Origin: Prevotella jejuni
GTDB lineage: Bacteria; Bacteroidota; Bacteroidia; Bacteroidales; Bacteroidaceae
NCBI RefSeq assembly: GCF_900187995.1
Contig: NZ_FZNZ01000020.1
Location: 1-64,000, forward strand
Direction: 5' to 3'
DNA length: 64,000 nucleotides
Shown here piece by piece: positions 7,660-17,023 of the stretch. Each line of letters begins with the position of its first letter. The stretch's first letter is position 1. The notes under the pieces were generated by a model that worked only from the letters and a program-made list of their open reading frames with translations, did no database searches and had not been told where the DNA came from. The position numbers were made by a program, and so were the translations under genes.

Positions 7660-9249
7660 CTACCTCACAATAACCTCCATATTTCTGCCATTGAGCGTTC
7701 GAGTGGTACCATCTGGCCCATGAACGACAACATTAGTGATGTAGAAACGCTTGTTACGACTCAACTGTCGGAACTGTTCTTTCTGTTGTGCAGAGAACGA
7801 AGCACCGTTACTTGCTAATGGAACAGCGTTACCCATGTTGTCAAAGAAGACTACACGGAAGCTGGTTACATTGAAAGGAATGTCAAGCAGACCATCATCA
7901 ATAGCGGCTTGGATGCCTGATGCTGACATAAGGGCAGCCTTAGAGAGGGCTCCACTCTTAAATCTATCTGCGCCCATAGCGATATATGGCGATGGATCCG
8001 GCAATTTTCTTACTCGGAACTTATAATCTCCAATCTTTCTACCCTTGGCAGAAACGGCTATCGTCACAGGTTGACCTACGGTTGAAGGACGTGCAATAAA
8101 ATGGCCGCCACCCCTTGCAATGAGTGTTCCTCCCGACATTGTTGCCTGTACATCACTCTGAGACGTGTTCGGAATACTGATGGTGATGGGGTTATCAAAA
8201 CCAGCATAGAGAACATTCATGAGGTCGGCTGCTATCGTGGCCATGCCATCGAATGGAGGAACCTTCTGCATTCCTTGTGGGCTGATATACTCTTTAGGTT
8301 GCGGACCACCCGTTACCCAGTAGTCTTGTGAGAAGTTTCTGCGTAATACATTACCGGTCAGGTCCTTAATAAGGATGTATCCGCTTAATGTATGCTTACC
8401 AGGTGCACCTGCCTTAACGGTAATCTGATTACCCTTGATAAGTTGTCCATTGACATAGACCTGTGGTTGTTGTGTAGAGTCAACAGCCCCCATAAACATC
8501 TGTGCCGTCATGGTCTCGCCAGGATAAAGGCGTGTCTGACTTGGAACAACGAAAGCCTGTAGCTTGTTGACACGTAGGTCTTTCAAGCCAACATTGGCCA
8601 CTAAGGTATGTAACACCTCACCCTCTGCATAGCGAACATCGCTTTGTAGTTTCGAGAGGAGCGTTACGGCCGCCGCAACAGGCATGTTCTCGAACATATA
8701 CTCCTCCCAATTCTTCCCCATGGAATGCCTTGGAACCTCCGTAGAGAGGTTACTTGCGATGATTCTCTTTTGTCGTGGGTCTGTTACGAACTGTAGGATA
8801 CGTGCTCGATAGTTGTTGATAGCCTCGTAGAGCTTGTGACCCTGTCCGTTAGCAGGGTTCAGCATGATATAGCTGGCAGCCTCAATATTGTCTTTCCCTT
8901 CTATTTTCAAGGGGTCACCTTTCTCACCATCAGCTTCACGAACGATGGCTACTTTCAATGCTTGTGCATAATTATAGAGAGAGTCACTCATCTCTCTAAC
9001 CGTTGATGCCATCACAAACCACTGTTTAACCTTTTGTGGGTTCTTGCGCATCATTTGGTCTATTTCGCCAAAGATAGCCTCGTTCTCCTTGGATGAATTT
9101 CCCGTTGTGCGATTAAGGCTCTCCTCAACAACGGAGAAGCCATTGAGTACCTCGGTGGAGATATTTAATGCCAACATAGCCATGAGGACGATATACATGA
9201 GGTTAATCATCTTCTGGCGAGGGGAAATCTTTCTCTTTTTAATAGCCAT
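7660..9249 (-). CDS. gldM: Type IX secretion system motor protein GldM/PorM
   Basis: A 529-residue inner-membrane protein with a single transmembrane helix near residues 14-33 (MINLMYIVLMAMLALNIS) and a large periplasmic part that reaches the GldK/GldN ring. GldL and GldM form the proton-driven motor of type IX secretion and gliding. The N-terminal KISPRQKMINLMYIVL and the C-terminal NAVPLASNG and VIVR regions are family hallmarks. Length agrees with P. gingivalis PorM (about 516). It sits between gldL (65-bp gap) and gldN in the operon. Confidence 0.96.
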   Translation of the reverse strand: MAIKKRKISPRQKMINLMYIVLMAMLALNISTEVLNGFSVVEESLNRTTGNSSKENEAIFGEIDQMMRKNPQKVKQWFVMASTVREMSDSLYNYAQALKVAIVREADGEKGDPLKIEGKDNIEAASYIMLNPANGQGHKLYEAINNYRARILQFVTDPRQKRIIASNLSTEVPRHSMGKNWEEYMFENMPVAAAVTLLSKLQSDVRYAEGEVLHTLVANVGLKDLRVNKLQAFVVPSQTRLYPGETMTAQMFMGAVDSTQQPQVYVNGQLIKGNQITVKAGAPGKHTLSGYILIKDLTGNVLRRNFSQDYWVTGGPQPKEYISPQGMQKVPPFDGMATIAADLMNVLYAGFDNPITISIPNTSQSDVQATMSGGTLIARGGGHFIARPSTVGQPVTIAVSAKGRKIGDYKFRVRKLPDPSPYIAMGADRFKSGALSKAALMSASGIQAAIDDGLLDIPFNVTSFRVVFFDNMGNAVPLASNGASFSAQQKEQFRQLSRNKRFYITNVVVHGPDGTTRTLNGRNMEVIVR

Positions 9250-9313
9250 TAATTCTATTATTTGCAGTGGGGAGAGGGCTATAAAGCATTCTCTTCCCTA
9301 CCATAATACATCG

Positions 9314-10111
9314 TTATAAGCTCTCAGTATTAGCCTGTTGAGTGGTCGCACCCGGTGCTGCCACCCGCATATTGACTGTCATAGCCTCAATCATTCGGGC
9401 ATAGATACTATTGAGTTGCTCAATTTGTTGAGCCATCTTACGGGTCTGCTCATTGATTTGGTCGATTGTACCAATCTGTTGGCTTGCACCCTTTAGTTGC
9501 ATCTCATAAACCTTTGCAATACCCGTAAGCGTACGATTAAGGTTCTCCATCTCTTCGCTATCACGTGTCAGACGCTGGCTCTGGTCGTTCACCTTGCCTA
9601 ACATCTCCGTCAGACTCTGCAGTGCAGAGACGTAGTTCGTCTGTGCCTCAACCATCTCTGGCGTCTGTTGTTGTGCGTCTGCGATAGCCTTACTCTGCTG
9701 ACCAACAACGGCAGCAGCGATGTCGCTGGCAGAAGGCATTGCCTGTTGAACACTCTGTGCAAGGTTCTCTGTGGCACTGTGTTGTACCTGTTTTGCAGCA
9801 GTAGGGCGTTCCACAGCATTCTCCTTATCCTCAAGATACTCCTCGGTGACGTGTGTTGGGAGGTCACGACCATCGTCCGTCTTATCGAAAGGACGGTCGA
9901 AAGCAGATAGGAAGAACACGATAACCTCAGTACCCATGCCGAAGTAGAGCATAATATTAGCTCCTGGGAGGTGAGTAAGTTTGAATAAAGCTCCGAGAAT
10001 AACCACCGAAGCACCCCAGCTATAGCCATAGTTGAGGAATGTTTGTCCTGGAACGCTATCCATCCACTTCTGTAGATGGTAAACAAAGTTGTATTTGCTG
10101 TACTGTGTCAT
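9314..10111 (-). CDS. gldL: Type IX secretion system motor protein GldL/PorL
   Basis: A 265-residue inner-membrane partner of GldM. Two hydrophobic helices occupy roughly residues 25-75 (the second contains YFGMGTEVIVFFLSAF), with a glutamate in the second helix (GTEVI) at the place where the family has its proton-path acidic residue. A long cytoplasmic, coiled-coil-prone Gln-rich tail follows. It is slightly shorter than P. gingivalis PorL (about 309). Its start codon follows the gldK stop with no gap, which suggests translational coupling. Confidence 0.95.
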   Translation of the reverse strand: MTQYSKYNFVYHLQKWMDSVPGQTFLNYGYSWGASVVILGALFKLTHLPGANIMLYFGMGTEVIVFFLSAFDRPFDKTDDGRDLPTHVTEEYLEDKENAVERPTAAKQVQHSATENLAQSVQQAMPSASDIAAAVVGQQSKAIADAQQQTPEMVEAQTNYVSALQSLTEMLGKVNDQSQRLTRDSEEMENLNRTLTGIAKVYEMQLKGASQQIGTIDQINEQTRKMAQQIEQLNSIYARMIEAMTVNMRVAAPGATTQQANTESL

Positions 10112-11593
10112 TTATCTTCTCTTTTTCTTACTGCTTTTCTTATTCTCTTTAGCGGCCTCACTTGATGAGCTTGCAAGGCTACGAACACAACGGAAACCGA
10201 TGTAGCTTCGAGGTTGGTTCTGGTATTCCCAAGTACGCCAAGCACTACGGATATAGCTCTCTGGGTCTTTCCAACTACCACCACGAACACTCTTCTTTTT
10301 CAGGCGATAAGGGTCTTCTTTGGCTGCTTTATAGTCCAATTGCGGGTTGAGATCATTCATCGCATCGACACCAGCCTCTGTATAGATAGTACTTGTCCAC
10401 TCGGCAACGTTGCCTGCCATATCATATAGTCCATTAGAGTTTGCACCATAGATACCCACCTTACTCGTAATCAGGTTGCCGTCTTTCGTGTAGTTTCCGC
10501 GGTCTGGCTTAAAGTTAGCATAGAAGCAACCATTACCGTTCTTCACGTTTTGATTGTCCCAAGGGAATTCGTCTTGGTTCTTTCCTCGAGCCGCATACTC
10601 CCATTCAGCCTCTGAAGGAAGGCGATAACGCTGTACGTACCGAGCCTCTTTACCGAGTCCTTTAAGCAGGTATTCTGTTCGCCAAGCACAGAAGGCATTG
10701 GCCTGTTCCCACGTTACGCCGACCACAGGATAGTTGTTATAAGTAGGGTTACTGAAATAGTTTCGGAGATAGATCTCATTGTCTGAGTTGCGGAAATCGT
10801 TCACCCAGCAAGTCGTATCAGGGTAGATATTGACAATATAGGTGTTGAGGAAATCCCAAGGACCCGTCAATGGGCGATTGATAGTCTCGTTATGAATAGC
10901 GCCATTCTCGTCGATGTATGCCGTATCCTTTGATATCATCACCACCTCATTAGGGTCGACAGTGATGTCAGTATTCAAGTTACGCTCTTGTGGATTTAGG
11001 CGGTTACGACGCAAGGCAGCAGCCGTGTAGTCGTATATCTCATAACGATAATTCAGTTGACGTGCGTCGATACTCTTCTCGCCAGTGACAGGGTTCGTCA
11101 CATAAAGGCTTTCGAACGCACGTTGCTCATCTTCGTTCGGCTTACGTGGGAGACGTTTGTTCCAGTCAAGATGAGGTGTGACAGGGTCGCCATTCTTATC
11201 TTCTGTAATCATATAAGTCTCATCACCACCGTATGCAGGGTCGGCTAAGCGTGTACGAATAATTGAGTCACGGACCCACTCAACGAACTGTTTATACTCA
11301 GAGTTGGTCACCTCTGTCTCGTCCATCCAGAACCCATCAACAGAGATATCCTTAACAGGAGTCTTCTTACCCCATAGGGAGTCCTGCTTTTCCAAACCCA
11401 TTCTCAACCAGCCACGCTTGACAAGTGTCATGCCGTAAGGGGCTGGTTCGCGGAAGGGACGCCCTCCACCAACGCCAGTAACCTCACCGCCACGACCAGA
11501 CGAAGCGGTTGACTTACCAGCGAAACAGCCTGTCAATGTTCCCAAGACGAGTGCACCAAGGCAAATGGCAACTATACTTTTCTTCATTTTCAT
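10112..11593 (-). CDS. gldK: Type IX secretion system lipoprotein GldK/PorK
   Basis: A 493-residue outer-membrane lipoprotein that forms the periplasmic ring with GldN. The lipobox LGTLTGC places the lipidated cysteine at residue 23. The body is a formylglycine-generating-enzyme/sulfatase-modifying-factor fold: GMTLVKRGWLRMG near residue 54, WEYAARGKN, GLYDMAGNVAEW and the C-terminal VRGGSW ... IGFRCVRS. The C-terminus is a Lys/Arg-rich KKSSKKKRR. In this family the fold is thought to be structural rather than enzymatic. It lies 9 bases after porP. Confidence 0.96.
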   Translation of the reverse strand: MKMKKSIVAICLGALVLGTLTGCFAGKSTASSGRGGEVTGVGGGRPFREPAPYGMTLVKRGWLRMGLEKQDSLWGKKTPVKDISVDGFWMDETEVTNSEYKQFVEWVRDSIIRTRLADPAYGGDETYMITEDKNGDPVTPHLDWNKRLPRKPNEDEQRAFESLYVTNPVTGEKSIDARQLNYRYEIYDYTAAALRRNRLNPQERNLNTDITVDPNEVVMISKDTAYIDENGAIHNETINRPLTGPWDFLNTYIVNIYPDTTCWVNDFRNSDNEIYLRNYFSNPTYNNYPVVGVTWEQANAFCAWRTEYLLKGLGKEARYVQRYRLPSEAEWEYAARGKNQDEFPWDNQNVKNGNGCFYANFKPDRGNYTKDGNLITSKVGIYGANSNGLYDMAGNVAEWTSTIYTEAGVDAMNDLNPQLDYKAAKEDPYRLKKKSVRGGSWKDPESYIRSAWRTWEYQNQPRSYIGFRCVRSLASSSSEAAKENKKSSKKKRR

Positions 11594-11602
11594 TATATCT
11601 TT

Positions 11603-12559
11603 CTATAGAAATCTTACGCTTTTATGTTTGTTCCTGCCTTTCTTCTGCAGGTTTATATCGGTTTGATAGCTGACAAACAGCCCATGACTACCATTCTTGA
11701 AGGCTGCTGTCCCTGTGTACATCTCATAGCTATAGCCCAGGTTGATACCATGGAAAGTACCGCCAATCATGGCTGTCACAGAGTTTGTTGGACTATAAGA
11801 TACGCCCCCATATAGCACTTTCTTCTCATGCGTGTAGACCAGTCGAGCTGTGATGTCAGCCCGATAGTTCACACCATCATACCGTGCCAAGACCGAAGTC
11901 GGTATTGTTAGAAACGGATTTCGTAGTTTAATATTGTATCCACCCGTTAAATAATATGTTCGATTTATCTGTAGTTCATTGGTCTCACCGAGTTCTACTA
12001 AGGGCGCATTGAGGTGCTGTACGGATGCACCAACATACCAATTCTTACGCATATAATAAACTCCTGCTCCCAAGTCAAGGCCGTGCCCACTGACTTCTCC
12101 CTGTGTTAAAGCTGGGTCGCTTGCCTCTTCTGGGTCTAACTTAGAGCCATCTAACTTCTCAAAAAGCATTCCTACCTGAACACCAGCAGCTAACATTCCC
12201 CCAAAAAGGTCCTTGCGAAAGGCATATTGTCCTGCCACTCGCTGATGCACAAAGGCACCTAACTTATCGTTAAGTATCGAGAGTCCCACCCCATGATATT
12301 GTTTCATGAAATAGACGGGCATGTCAGCTCCTACGTAGAAAGTGTTTGGGTTGTGTTCATAACCAGCAAAGTCAAGTGCGTAAGCACCCACAACATTCAG
12401 CTTATTATCCTTTCCTACAGTCGCAGGGTTGAACGATGGCTCCATCGCCCAGTAGTGACTATAAGACGGATCATACTGTGCCTTGACAGAGATTACTGTC
12501 AGGCAGACAAGTGAAAATATGAATATGAAACGTTTAAACACGCTCTTATAACGCATCAC
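11603..12559 (-). CDS. porP: Type IX secretion system membrane protein PorP/SprF family
   Basis: A 318-residue outer-membrane barrel with a signal peptide (FIFIFSLVCLTVISVKAQ) and the family-defining start of the mature protein, QYDPSYSHYWAMEPSFNPA. Strand-rich sequence with YNIKLRNPF and GISYSPT-like segments (VSYSPTNSVTAMIGG) fits the PorP/SprF family. PorP helps place type IX components and cargo at the outer membrane. It is the first gene of the operon. Either of two adjacent ATGs (MM) can be the start. No convincing promoter box was found just upstream. Confidence 0.92.
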   Translation of the reverse strand: MMRYKSVFKRFIFIFSLVCLTVISVKAQYDPSYSHYWAMEPSFNPATVGKDNKLNVVGAYALDFAGYEHNPNTFYVGADMPVYFMKQYHGVGLSILNDKLGAFVHQRVAGQYAFRKDLFGGMLAAGVQVGMLFEKLDGSKLDPEEASDPALTQGEVSGHGLDLGAGVYYMRKNWYVGASVQHLNAPLVELGETNELQINRTYYLTGGYNIKLRNPFLTIPTSVLARYDGVNYRADITARLVYTHEKKVLYGGVSYSPTNSVTAMIGGTFHGINLGYSYEMYTGTAAFKNGSHGLFVSYQTDINLQKKGRNKHKSVRFL

Positions 12560-12734
12560 AGGTTGGTTTATTGCCTTCTAAGCTATAAATATTAGGGCTG
12601 ATTGATATAGACGTAAACGTATCTCTTTGCTGTGGAAGAATAAACATACGTGTGTTTTTCTATCTTCTTAATTGTATGAAGGAGTATATAGAGAAGTGTT
12701 GTTTGTAATTATATTTCATAGGTACGGTTTGTGT

Positions 12735-12835
12735 CAACGCCCTTTTTGCTTCAAGAAGAGGCCTAACTATGTTCAAGAACATGCCCTTCTTGCATGTTGA
12801 AGACGCCCTTCTTCATCCTTACTAAGCCTCTTCTA
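12735..12835 (-). repeat. Dispersed GAAGACGCC repeat, copy 2 (shorter)
   Basis: Read on the minus strand this copy keeps the GAAGGGCGTCTTCAA, AAGAAGGGCATGTTCTTGAA and GCCTCTTCTTGAAGC blocks seen in the other copies, but it lacks the long leading part. The gap 12560-13136 contains no gene. Confidence 0.75.
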
Positions 12836-13136
12836 AAATAGAGGTTACAACTATTTGATAACAAGAAGGTTATAAAGAGGAAAATAGCGGGAATGGGTCA
12901 ATAAATAACTAAGTATAATAGTGGTTGTTTTGTAATGATATTTCTTATCTCAACAGCGTAAGTCTTCTCTTTAATAGCGCATGTGTTTGAGGCGAATAAA
13001 GGCCAATTACACCTTCTATATATACGCCACAAGGTGCATATACATCTTAGTTGGAGAAGTAATTTCGGCCTTCGCAGGGCATAACCTACAACAAAAAAGA
13101 GCTTGTACCAGTGTGATACAAACTCTTTCCTATTGT

Positions 13137-13358
13137 TTAATATTCGTCTTCATTCCACAAGAAATCGTCCTTTGAAGGGTAGTCAGGCCATATATCTTCG
13201 ATACTATCGTAGACATCTCCTTCATCTTCAATCTCTTGAAGATTCTCAAGAACCTCAAGTGGTGCACCTGATCGCATTGCATAGTCAATCAGTTCATCTT
13301 TTGTTGCAGGCCATGGAGCATCTTCCAGCTTAGAGGCCAATTCCAGTGTCCAATACAT
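13137..13358 (-). CDS. DUF2795 domain protein
   Basis: A 73-residue acidic cytosolic protein starting MYWTLELASKLEDAPWPAT, with KDELIDYAMRSGAPLEVLENL and an Asp/Glu-rich end (IEDIWPDYPSKDDFLWNEDEY). This is the widespread small DUF2795 protein of Bacteroidota; its function is unknown. The pattern (helix, then LIDYA.RSGAP..V...L) is conserved enough in my recollection to make the gene real despite its size. It has its own promoter overlapping the 3' end of the adenosyltransferase gene. Confidence 0.9.
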   Translation of the reverse strand: MYWTLELASKLEDAPWPATKDELIDYAMRSGAPLEVLENLQEIEDEGDVYDSIEDIWPDYPSKDDFLWNEDEY

Positions 13359-13391
13359 ATTCTTATTCTTTTACATATTTCTTAGTGCGTG

Positions 13392-13421
13392 CAAAAGTAA
13401 CATTTATTTTCTTATCTGCAA
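13392..13421 (-). promoter_or_regulatory. Promoter of the DUF2795 gene
   Basis: On the minus strand a TTG at 13421-13419 is followed after 19 bases by TACTTTTG (13399-13392), matching the Bacteroidota TTTG-N19-21-TAnnTTTG promoter. It overlaps the last bases of the upstream adenosyltransferase gene. Confidence 0.65.
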
Positions 13422-13987
13422 GTATTTTCCCATGTTTTTTCGCCTGTCCTACTATTATTGTTCAAATATCGTGACAAAATGAAGAGGTAGTCTGATAATC
13501 TGTTGACAAACTCTAAGATTTCTGCCGGATATGTTGTCATCTGGGAAAGAGTGACAATCCGACGCTCTGCACGGCGACAGACTGTGCGGCAAACATGGCT
13601 TTGTGCTGCCGAGAGGGTCCCTCCTGGTAGTATAAAGTGATGATGTGTAGGGAGTTGTGAAGCCATTAGGTCTATGTCGCCTTCTATCTTCTTAATCATT
13701 TCCTTTGTACTAACAATCGTCTTGACCTTGCATTCGGTATAGGCGAGTTCTGTCCCAATAACGAACAATTCTGCCTGTATCTCTTCTAATCGTTCCGTGA
13801 GTTTGTTATCATGGACAGGACTTTCTTTGGGCGTGTCTGACTGTAGCATGGCGATGAGTAACCCAATGTTTGCGTTGAGTTCGTCTAATGTTCCGTATGC
13901 TTCTATGCGCATATCGTCTTTCGGCAATCTACTGCCGTCGCACAAGGAAGTCTTGCCATTATCGCCAGTCTTTGTGTATATCTTCAT
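13412..13987 (-). CDS. Cob(I)alamin adenosyltransferase, PduO type
   Basis: A 191-residue enzyme that transfers adenosyl from ATP to cob(I)alamin to make coenzyme B12. The N-terminal KIYTKTGDNGKTSLCDG is the PduO ATP-binding signature, followed by RIEAYGTLDELNANIG, and later LPGGTLSAAQSHVCRTVCRRAER contains the Arg-rich active-site helix. Length is normal. It follows an unknown gene by 36 bases, so the two may be cotranscribed. No cobalamin riboswitch is seen upstream and no other B12 gene is nearby. Confidence 0.93.
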   Translation of the reverse strand: MKIYTKTGDNGKTSLCDGSRLPKDDMRIEAYGTLDELNANIGLLIAMLQSDTPKESPVHDNKLTERLEEIQAELFVIGTELAYTECKVKTIVSTKEMIKKIEGDIDLMASQLPTHHHFILPGGTLSAAQSHVCRTVCRRAERRIVTLSQMTTYPAEILEFVNRLSDYLFILSRYLNNNSRTGEKTWENTCR

Positions 13988-14023
13988 GACAGTATTACAT
14001 TTATAACGTTTCAGTGTGTAGGT

Positions 14024-14632
14024 TTAGAAATTGACAACGTATGATTGCTTCACCATATCTCTATTAAGAAAAATCAATCCACAGTAATATAGGTCGAAGC
14101 TGATGCCTGTGCGTGGGTCTGCAACGAGTTCTTGCCAATAGGCTGCCGCCTCCTTATCTCGTTTGATGTTCTCTATAATGAGGATAGATGACGAGGGAAG
14201 GTGTTCTAACGACTTATCGATAATTGAGCGATAGTTCTCTATGAGGGGTACTCTCAGCATACTACCTTCCCCAACGTTAGCAAACAACTGCGAATAATCA
14301 GCTTCTGACATCTCACCAGTTAGCTTCTTATACTGAGTCTTTTGGCAGCCAGCATCTACGTAAATCTTATAGCATGAGGATGTAGAGTGACAATCAATAA
14401 AGGTATGAGGTTGTTGATAATTCGCCAAGCGGAAGTATAGTTTGCATAGCTTACGAGTCTTTTTGTCAATGCCATACACCTGCTTTTCAAGTTGTTCATA
14501 CTTATAGTAAGGATAAGGCTCATTCACCACATATCGTATAAAACGGTATGCCCAAGGCGACTGTACACCAAACCCTTTGGAACGGTGTGCACGTCTTAGC
14601 CAGACGATAGAACGCTTAATATAATATAGCAT
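14024..14632 (-). CDS. Conserved protein of unknown function (possible degenerate methyltransferase)
   Basis: A 202-residue cytosolic protein. Its start, LYYIKRSIVWLRRAHRSKGF, then GVQSPWAYRFIRYVVNEPYPYY, resembles Bacteroidota proteins annotated as SAM-dependent methyltransferases (GFGxHSPF motif followed by a Rossmann domain). The C-terminal SSILIIENIKRDKEAAAYWQEL fits strands and helices late in that fold. A glycine-rich SAM motif is not evident, so activity is doubtful. Some TnNNN-rich Cys residues (STSSCYKIYVDAGCQ) are notable. It lies just upstream of the adenosyltransferase. Confidence 0.6.
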   Translation of the reverse strand: MLYYIKRSIVWLRRAHRSKGFGVQSPWAYRFIRYVVNEPYPYYKYEQLEKQVYGIDKKTRKLCKLYFRLANYQQPHTFIDCHSTSSCYKIYVDAGCQKTQYKKLTGEMSEADYSQLFANVGEGSMLRVPLIENYRSIIDKSLEHLPSSSILIIENIKRDKEAAAYWQELVADPRTGISFDLYYCGLIFLNRDMVKQSYVVNF

Positions 14633-14651
14633 GATGAATAATTATAGGCAG

Positions 14652-14659
14652 CAAAGTTA
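14652..14659 (-). promoter_or_regulatory. Putative -7 box for the unknown gene and adenosyltransferase
   Basis: The minus strand reads TAACTTTG about 20 bases before the start codon, matching TAnnTTTG. No clear -33 element is visible. Confidence 0.5.
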
Positions 14660-14821
14660 ACATTTTTTCCTCTATTACAGAAGGGTTTGAAATAAAAACG
14701 TAGTTTCTTAGTTATCAGAAACGCTTTTATTCGGTCCTTACAAATCGTCTCTGTTTTCTGTTTTGATGGCGTTTTGTAAAGCATCTGTTCATGATGAGTC
14801 TGTGAGGGGAGGAAAAGAAAT

Positions 14822-14850
14822 GAGGCAGTCGGAATCACTCCGACCACCTC
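14822..14850 (-). terminator. Terminator of the FadL-type porin gene
   Basis: The minus strand forms GAGGTGGTCGGA ... TCCGACTGCCTC with a short loop and runs into a T-rich stretch (ATTTCTTTTCC). It lies about 40 bases after the porin stop codon. Confidence 0.8.
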
Positions 14851-14890
14851 ATAATGGTATTAGTAATGAAAACGGTAGTTTTGTTGTGGC

Positions 14891-16576
14891 TTAGAAATCA
14901 ATATCGAGTCCGACACCGAGCACCTTATTCGTACGGGTGAAGATGTCAGTATTTTTTGTTGCAAGTGTCTTTGGTTGTACGCTTATTGTACCGTCAGGCT
15001 GTGTCACCTGTTCTCTACCAATCGTAATAGCATCTTCGTAATTCTTTGTAAACTTAGAATAGTTTGTAAAGAAGTAAGCTACGTTGAGGTGAGCATTCTT
15101 GGCAACTTTTATCTTAGCACCAACACCGAAGCTGTAGCTACTTGTCACGAAGCTAAGGTCGGTCAGATACTTACCGTCACCAAGTCCGTAGAGTGTGCGT
15201 TGGCCGCCTGCGCTGACTGTTACAGTTGGGTTGATGTCCCACTCAACACCAGCAAGGAACTCTTGTGTGTTGTGCTTAAGGAAACGCTGTTTGTTGTTGT
15301 CCATGCGAGCATCCTTGTCGAAGTAGTGGTTATAACCTGCCATCACGCGAAGGTTCTTCAGTACTTCATACTGTGCACCGAGTGCCAGAATACCAGGAAT
15401 ATCGTTTGGTGTGTTCACACCATTCTCATACTTTTGAGTGTCATCACGCTTAGTGTTGTTCTCAATATTGAACTTTGTCGTAAACTCATAGCGTGCAGCA
15501 AAGTTCCACTTGCCTGTGCGGTAGTCAATACCGAGGATTGGAGTGATACCCCATCCACGTTGAGAAACCTCTACATAGCGGTCTTTCACGAGTTCCTTAC
15601 TACTGTTTAACTTATCAGCACCAGCACTGACCATCTTTGCACCCGCACTTGCTTGCTGTGCGCCAGCTGCATATTGGTTGGCAGCTGCTTGCAGTTGAGC
15701 TTTTGCTGTAGGGTCGGTAGCAGCGTTAGCCTGTGCCTGATAGGCATCAGCTTGGGTCTTTGCAGCCACAGCCTGAGCCTGTAGCGCAGCAGCCTTCTCG
15801 GTTAGCAGTTTTGCTTTTGAACCAAAATACTCGTAGAGATTCTGATTGTTCCCGTTCACGTCAGCCGAGATGTTGGTAATATTACCTTCGTATTTATTAT
15901 AGATATAATTGAATCTTGCACCACCAAAGACTGAGAGGTTCTCATTAATCTTATATGCAACACCTAACTGTAAACCGAAGTTATACTGATGGCCACTCAT
16001 GTAGCTCTGCATACTATAGGATGTTGCGGGAGTCTCCTGTTGGCCAAGGAGTGTCGAGAAGGTAGGGAGCTGTTGGTTGATAAGTGCTGGTAGAATAGCT
16101 ATCTGGCGTTCGAAACTTGGCAAGCCCTCATTGAATGAAGCTTTACCACCACCACCAGTCAATCCAAAACCAGCCTGGAAGCTCCACTTGTCTTTGTTAT
16201 ATGCTACCTGAAAAGATGGGAGAATAGGTACAGAAGCCTTGCCCTCATAAAACTTACTGCCATCAGTTTTGTCACCACCGTTGAGCGTAAAAGGATACTC
16301 GTAAGGGGTGTTAGCAAAAGCAGGTATGCTGAAAGCCGATGTTATCTGACGTGTCTGATATACGTTCTGGAAATTGAGAGAGAGGTGAAAACCTTGGTCG
16401 AGGAAGGCTACACCAGCAGGATTAAAATAGACACCATCGATACCAATTGCACCGACACGTGCAAAGTTACGGTTGAAAGCGATGTTCTGATTGGTGTTTG
16501 TGAGCAATCCTCCGGCTTGTGTTGATGTTGCCATTGCAAGCAATAGAGCGGCAAGAGCTGTCTTCTGATACTTCAT
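14891..16576 (-). CDS. FadL/OmpP1-type outer-membrane transporter
   Basis: A 561-residue outer-membrane barrel with a signal peptide (TALAALLLAMATSTQAGG). The early GIDGVYFNPAGVAFLDQG is the FadL/OmpP1/TodX signature (family that admits hydrophobic compounds). Barrel repeats such as GVAYKINENLSVFGGARF and the end NKVLGVGLDIDF fit. An Ala/Gln-rich segment at about 254-325 (LLTEKAAALQAQAVAAK and on) is predicted helical coiled coil and breaks the barrel pattern; it is unusual for the family. The gene is monocistronic, with its own promoter and terminator. The substrate is unknown. Confidence 0.9.
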   Translation of the reverse strand: MKYQKTALAALLLAMATSTQAGGLLTNTNQNIAFNRNFARVGAIGIDGVYFNPAGVAFLDQGFHLSLNFQNVYQTRQITSAFSIPAFANTPYEYPFTLNGGDKTDGSKFYEGKASVPILPSFQVAYNKDKWSFQAGFGLTGGGGKASFNEGLPSFERQIAILPALINQQLPTFSTLLGQQETPATSYSMQSYMSGHQYNFGLQLGVAYKINENLSVFGGARFNYIYNKYEGNITNISADVNGNNQNLYEYFGSKAKLLTEKAAALQAQAVAAKTQADAYQAQANAATDPTAKAQLQAAANQYAAGAQQASAGAKMVSAGADKLNSSKELVKDRYVEVSQRGWGITPILGIDYRTGKWNFAARYEFTTKFNIENNTKRDDTQKYENGVNTPNDIPGILALGAQYEVLKNLRVMAGYNHYFDKDARMDNNKQRFLKHNTQEFLAGVEWDINPTVTVSAGGQRTLYGLGDGKYLTDLSFVTSSYSFGVGAKIKVAKNAHLNVAYFFTNYSKFTKNYEDAITIGREQVTQPDGTISVQPKTLATKNTDIFTRTNKVLGVGLDIDF

Positions 16577-16619
16577 CTTTTGAATTGTAAGTGTATATAA
16601 AACTTATATAATTTGGTTG

Positions 16620-16651
16620 CAAAGTTATGAATATTGTTCTAAATATCCAAA
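16620..16651 (-). promoter_or_regulatory. Promoter of the FadL-type porin gene
   Basis: On the minus strand TTTG (16651-16648) is followed after 20 bases by TAACTTTG (16627-16620), an excellent Bacteroidota promoter about 45 bases before the ATG. The remaining gap up to 17023 shows nothing else. Confidence 0.8.
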
Positions 16652-17023
16652 TAAAAGCCTACTTTTTCTCATTATTAGTTAAAATGTGCAGTAAGATAAG
16701 AGGATGTAGAAAGTTGTTGTAGACGGATATTCCTTATATTATAGTGTGTCTCAAATGGGGGATGGGGAGGTGGATAAGATTGTATTGGTTTAGGCGTAAT
16801 AGGACTGCTGAACGTAATAAGGATGTTGGATTCAGGTGGTATGGTTGCTTTCTAATGAAGGATAGTGGTCTTGTTGGTACGGCAGGGTAGGGTGTTTAGG
16901 TATTGACAAGGCAAGAGCGTATGTAGAGCATTATTGGTGCATGTTATTTGTACGGGGCTAAAAAGTGGATTTTTAGGAAGAAGAAATCGAAAGGGAATAA
17001 TAGTAAGGAGTTTTGTAAATGAC

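Noticed and set aside
8675..8700. GGCATGTTCTCGAA word inside gldM as a further repeat copy
   Set aside because: Only this one block matches; the hairpin and other blocks are absent, and it is coding sequence.
14596..14847. 83-codon minus-strand frame upstream of the unknown gene
   Set aside because: It overlaps the start of that gene, its -7 box and the porin terminator, and its composition is not protein-like.
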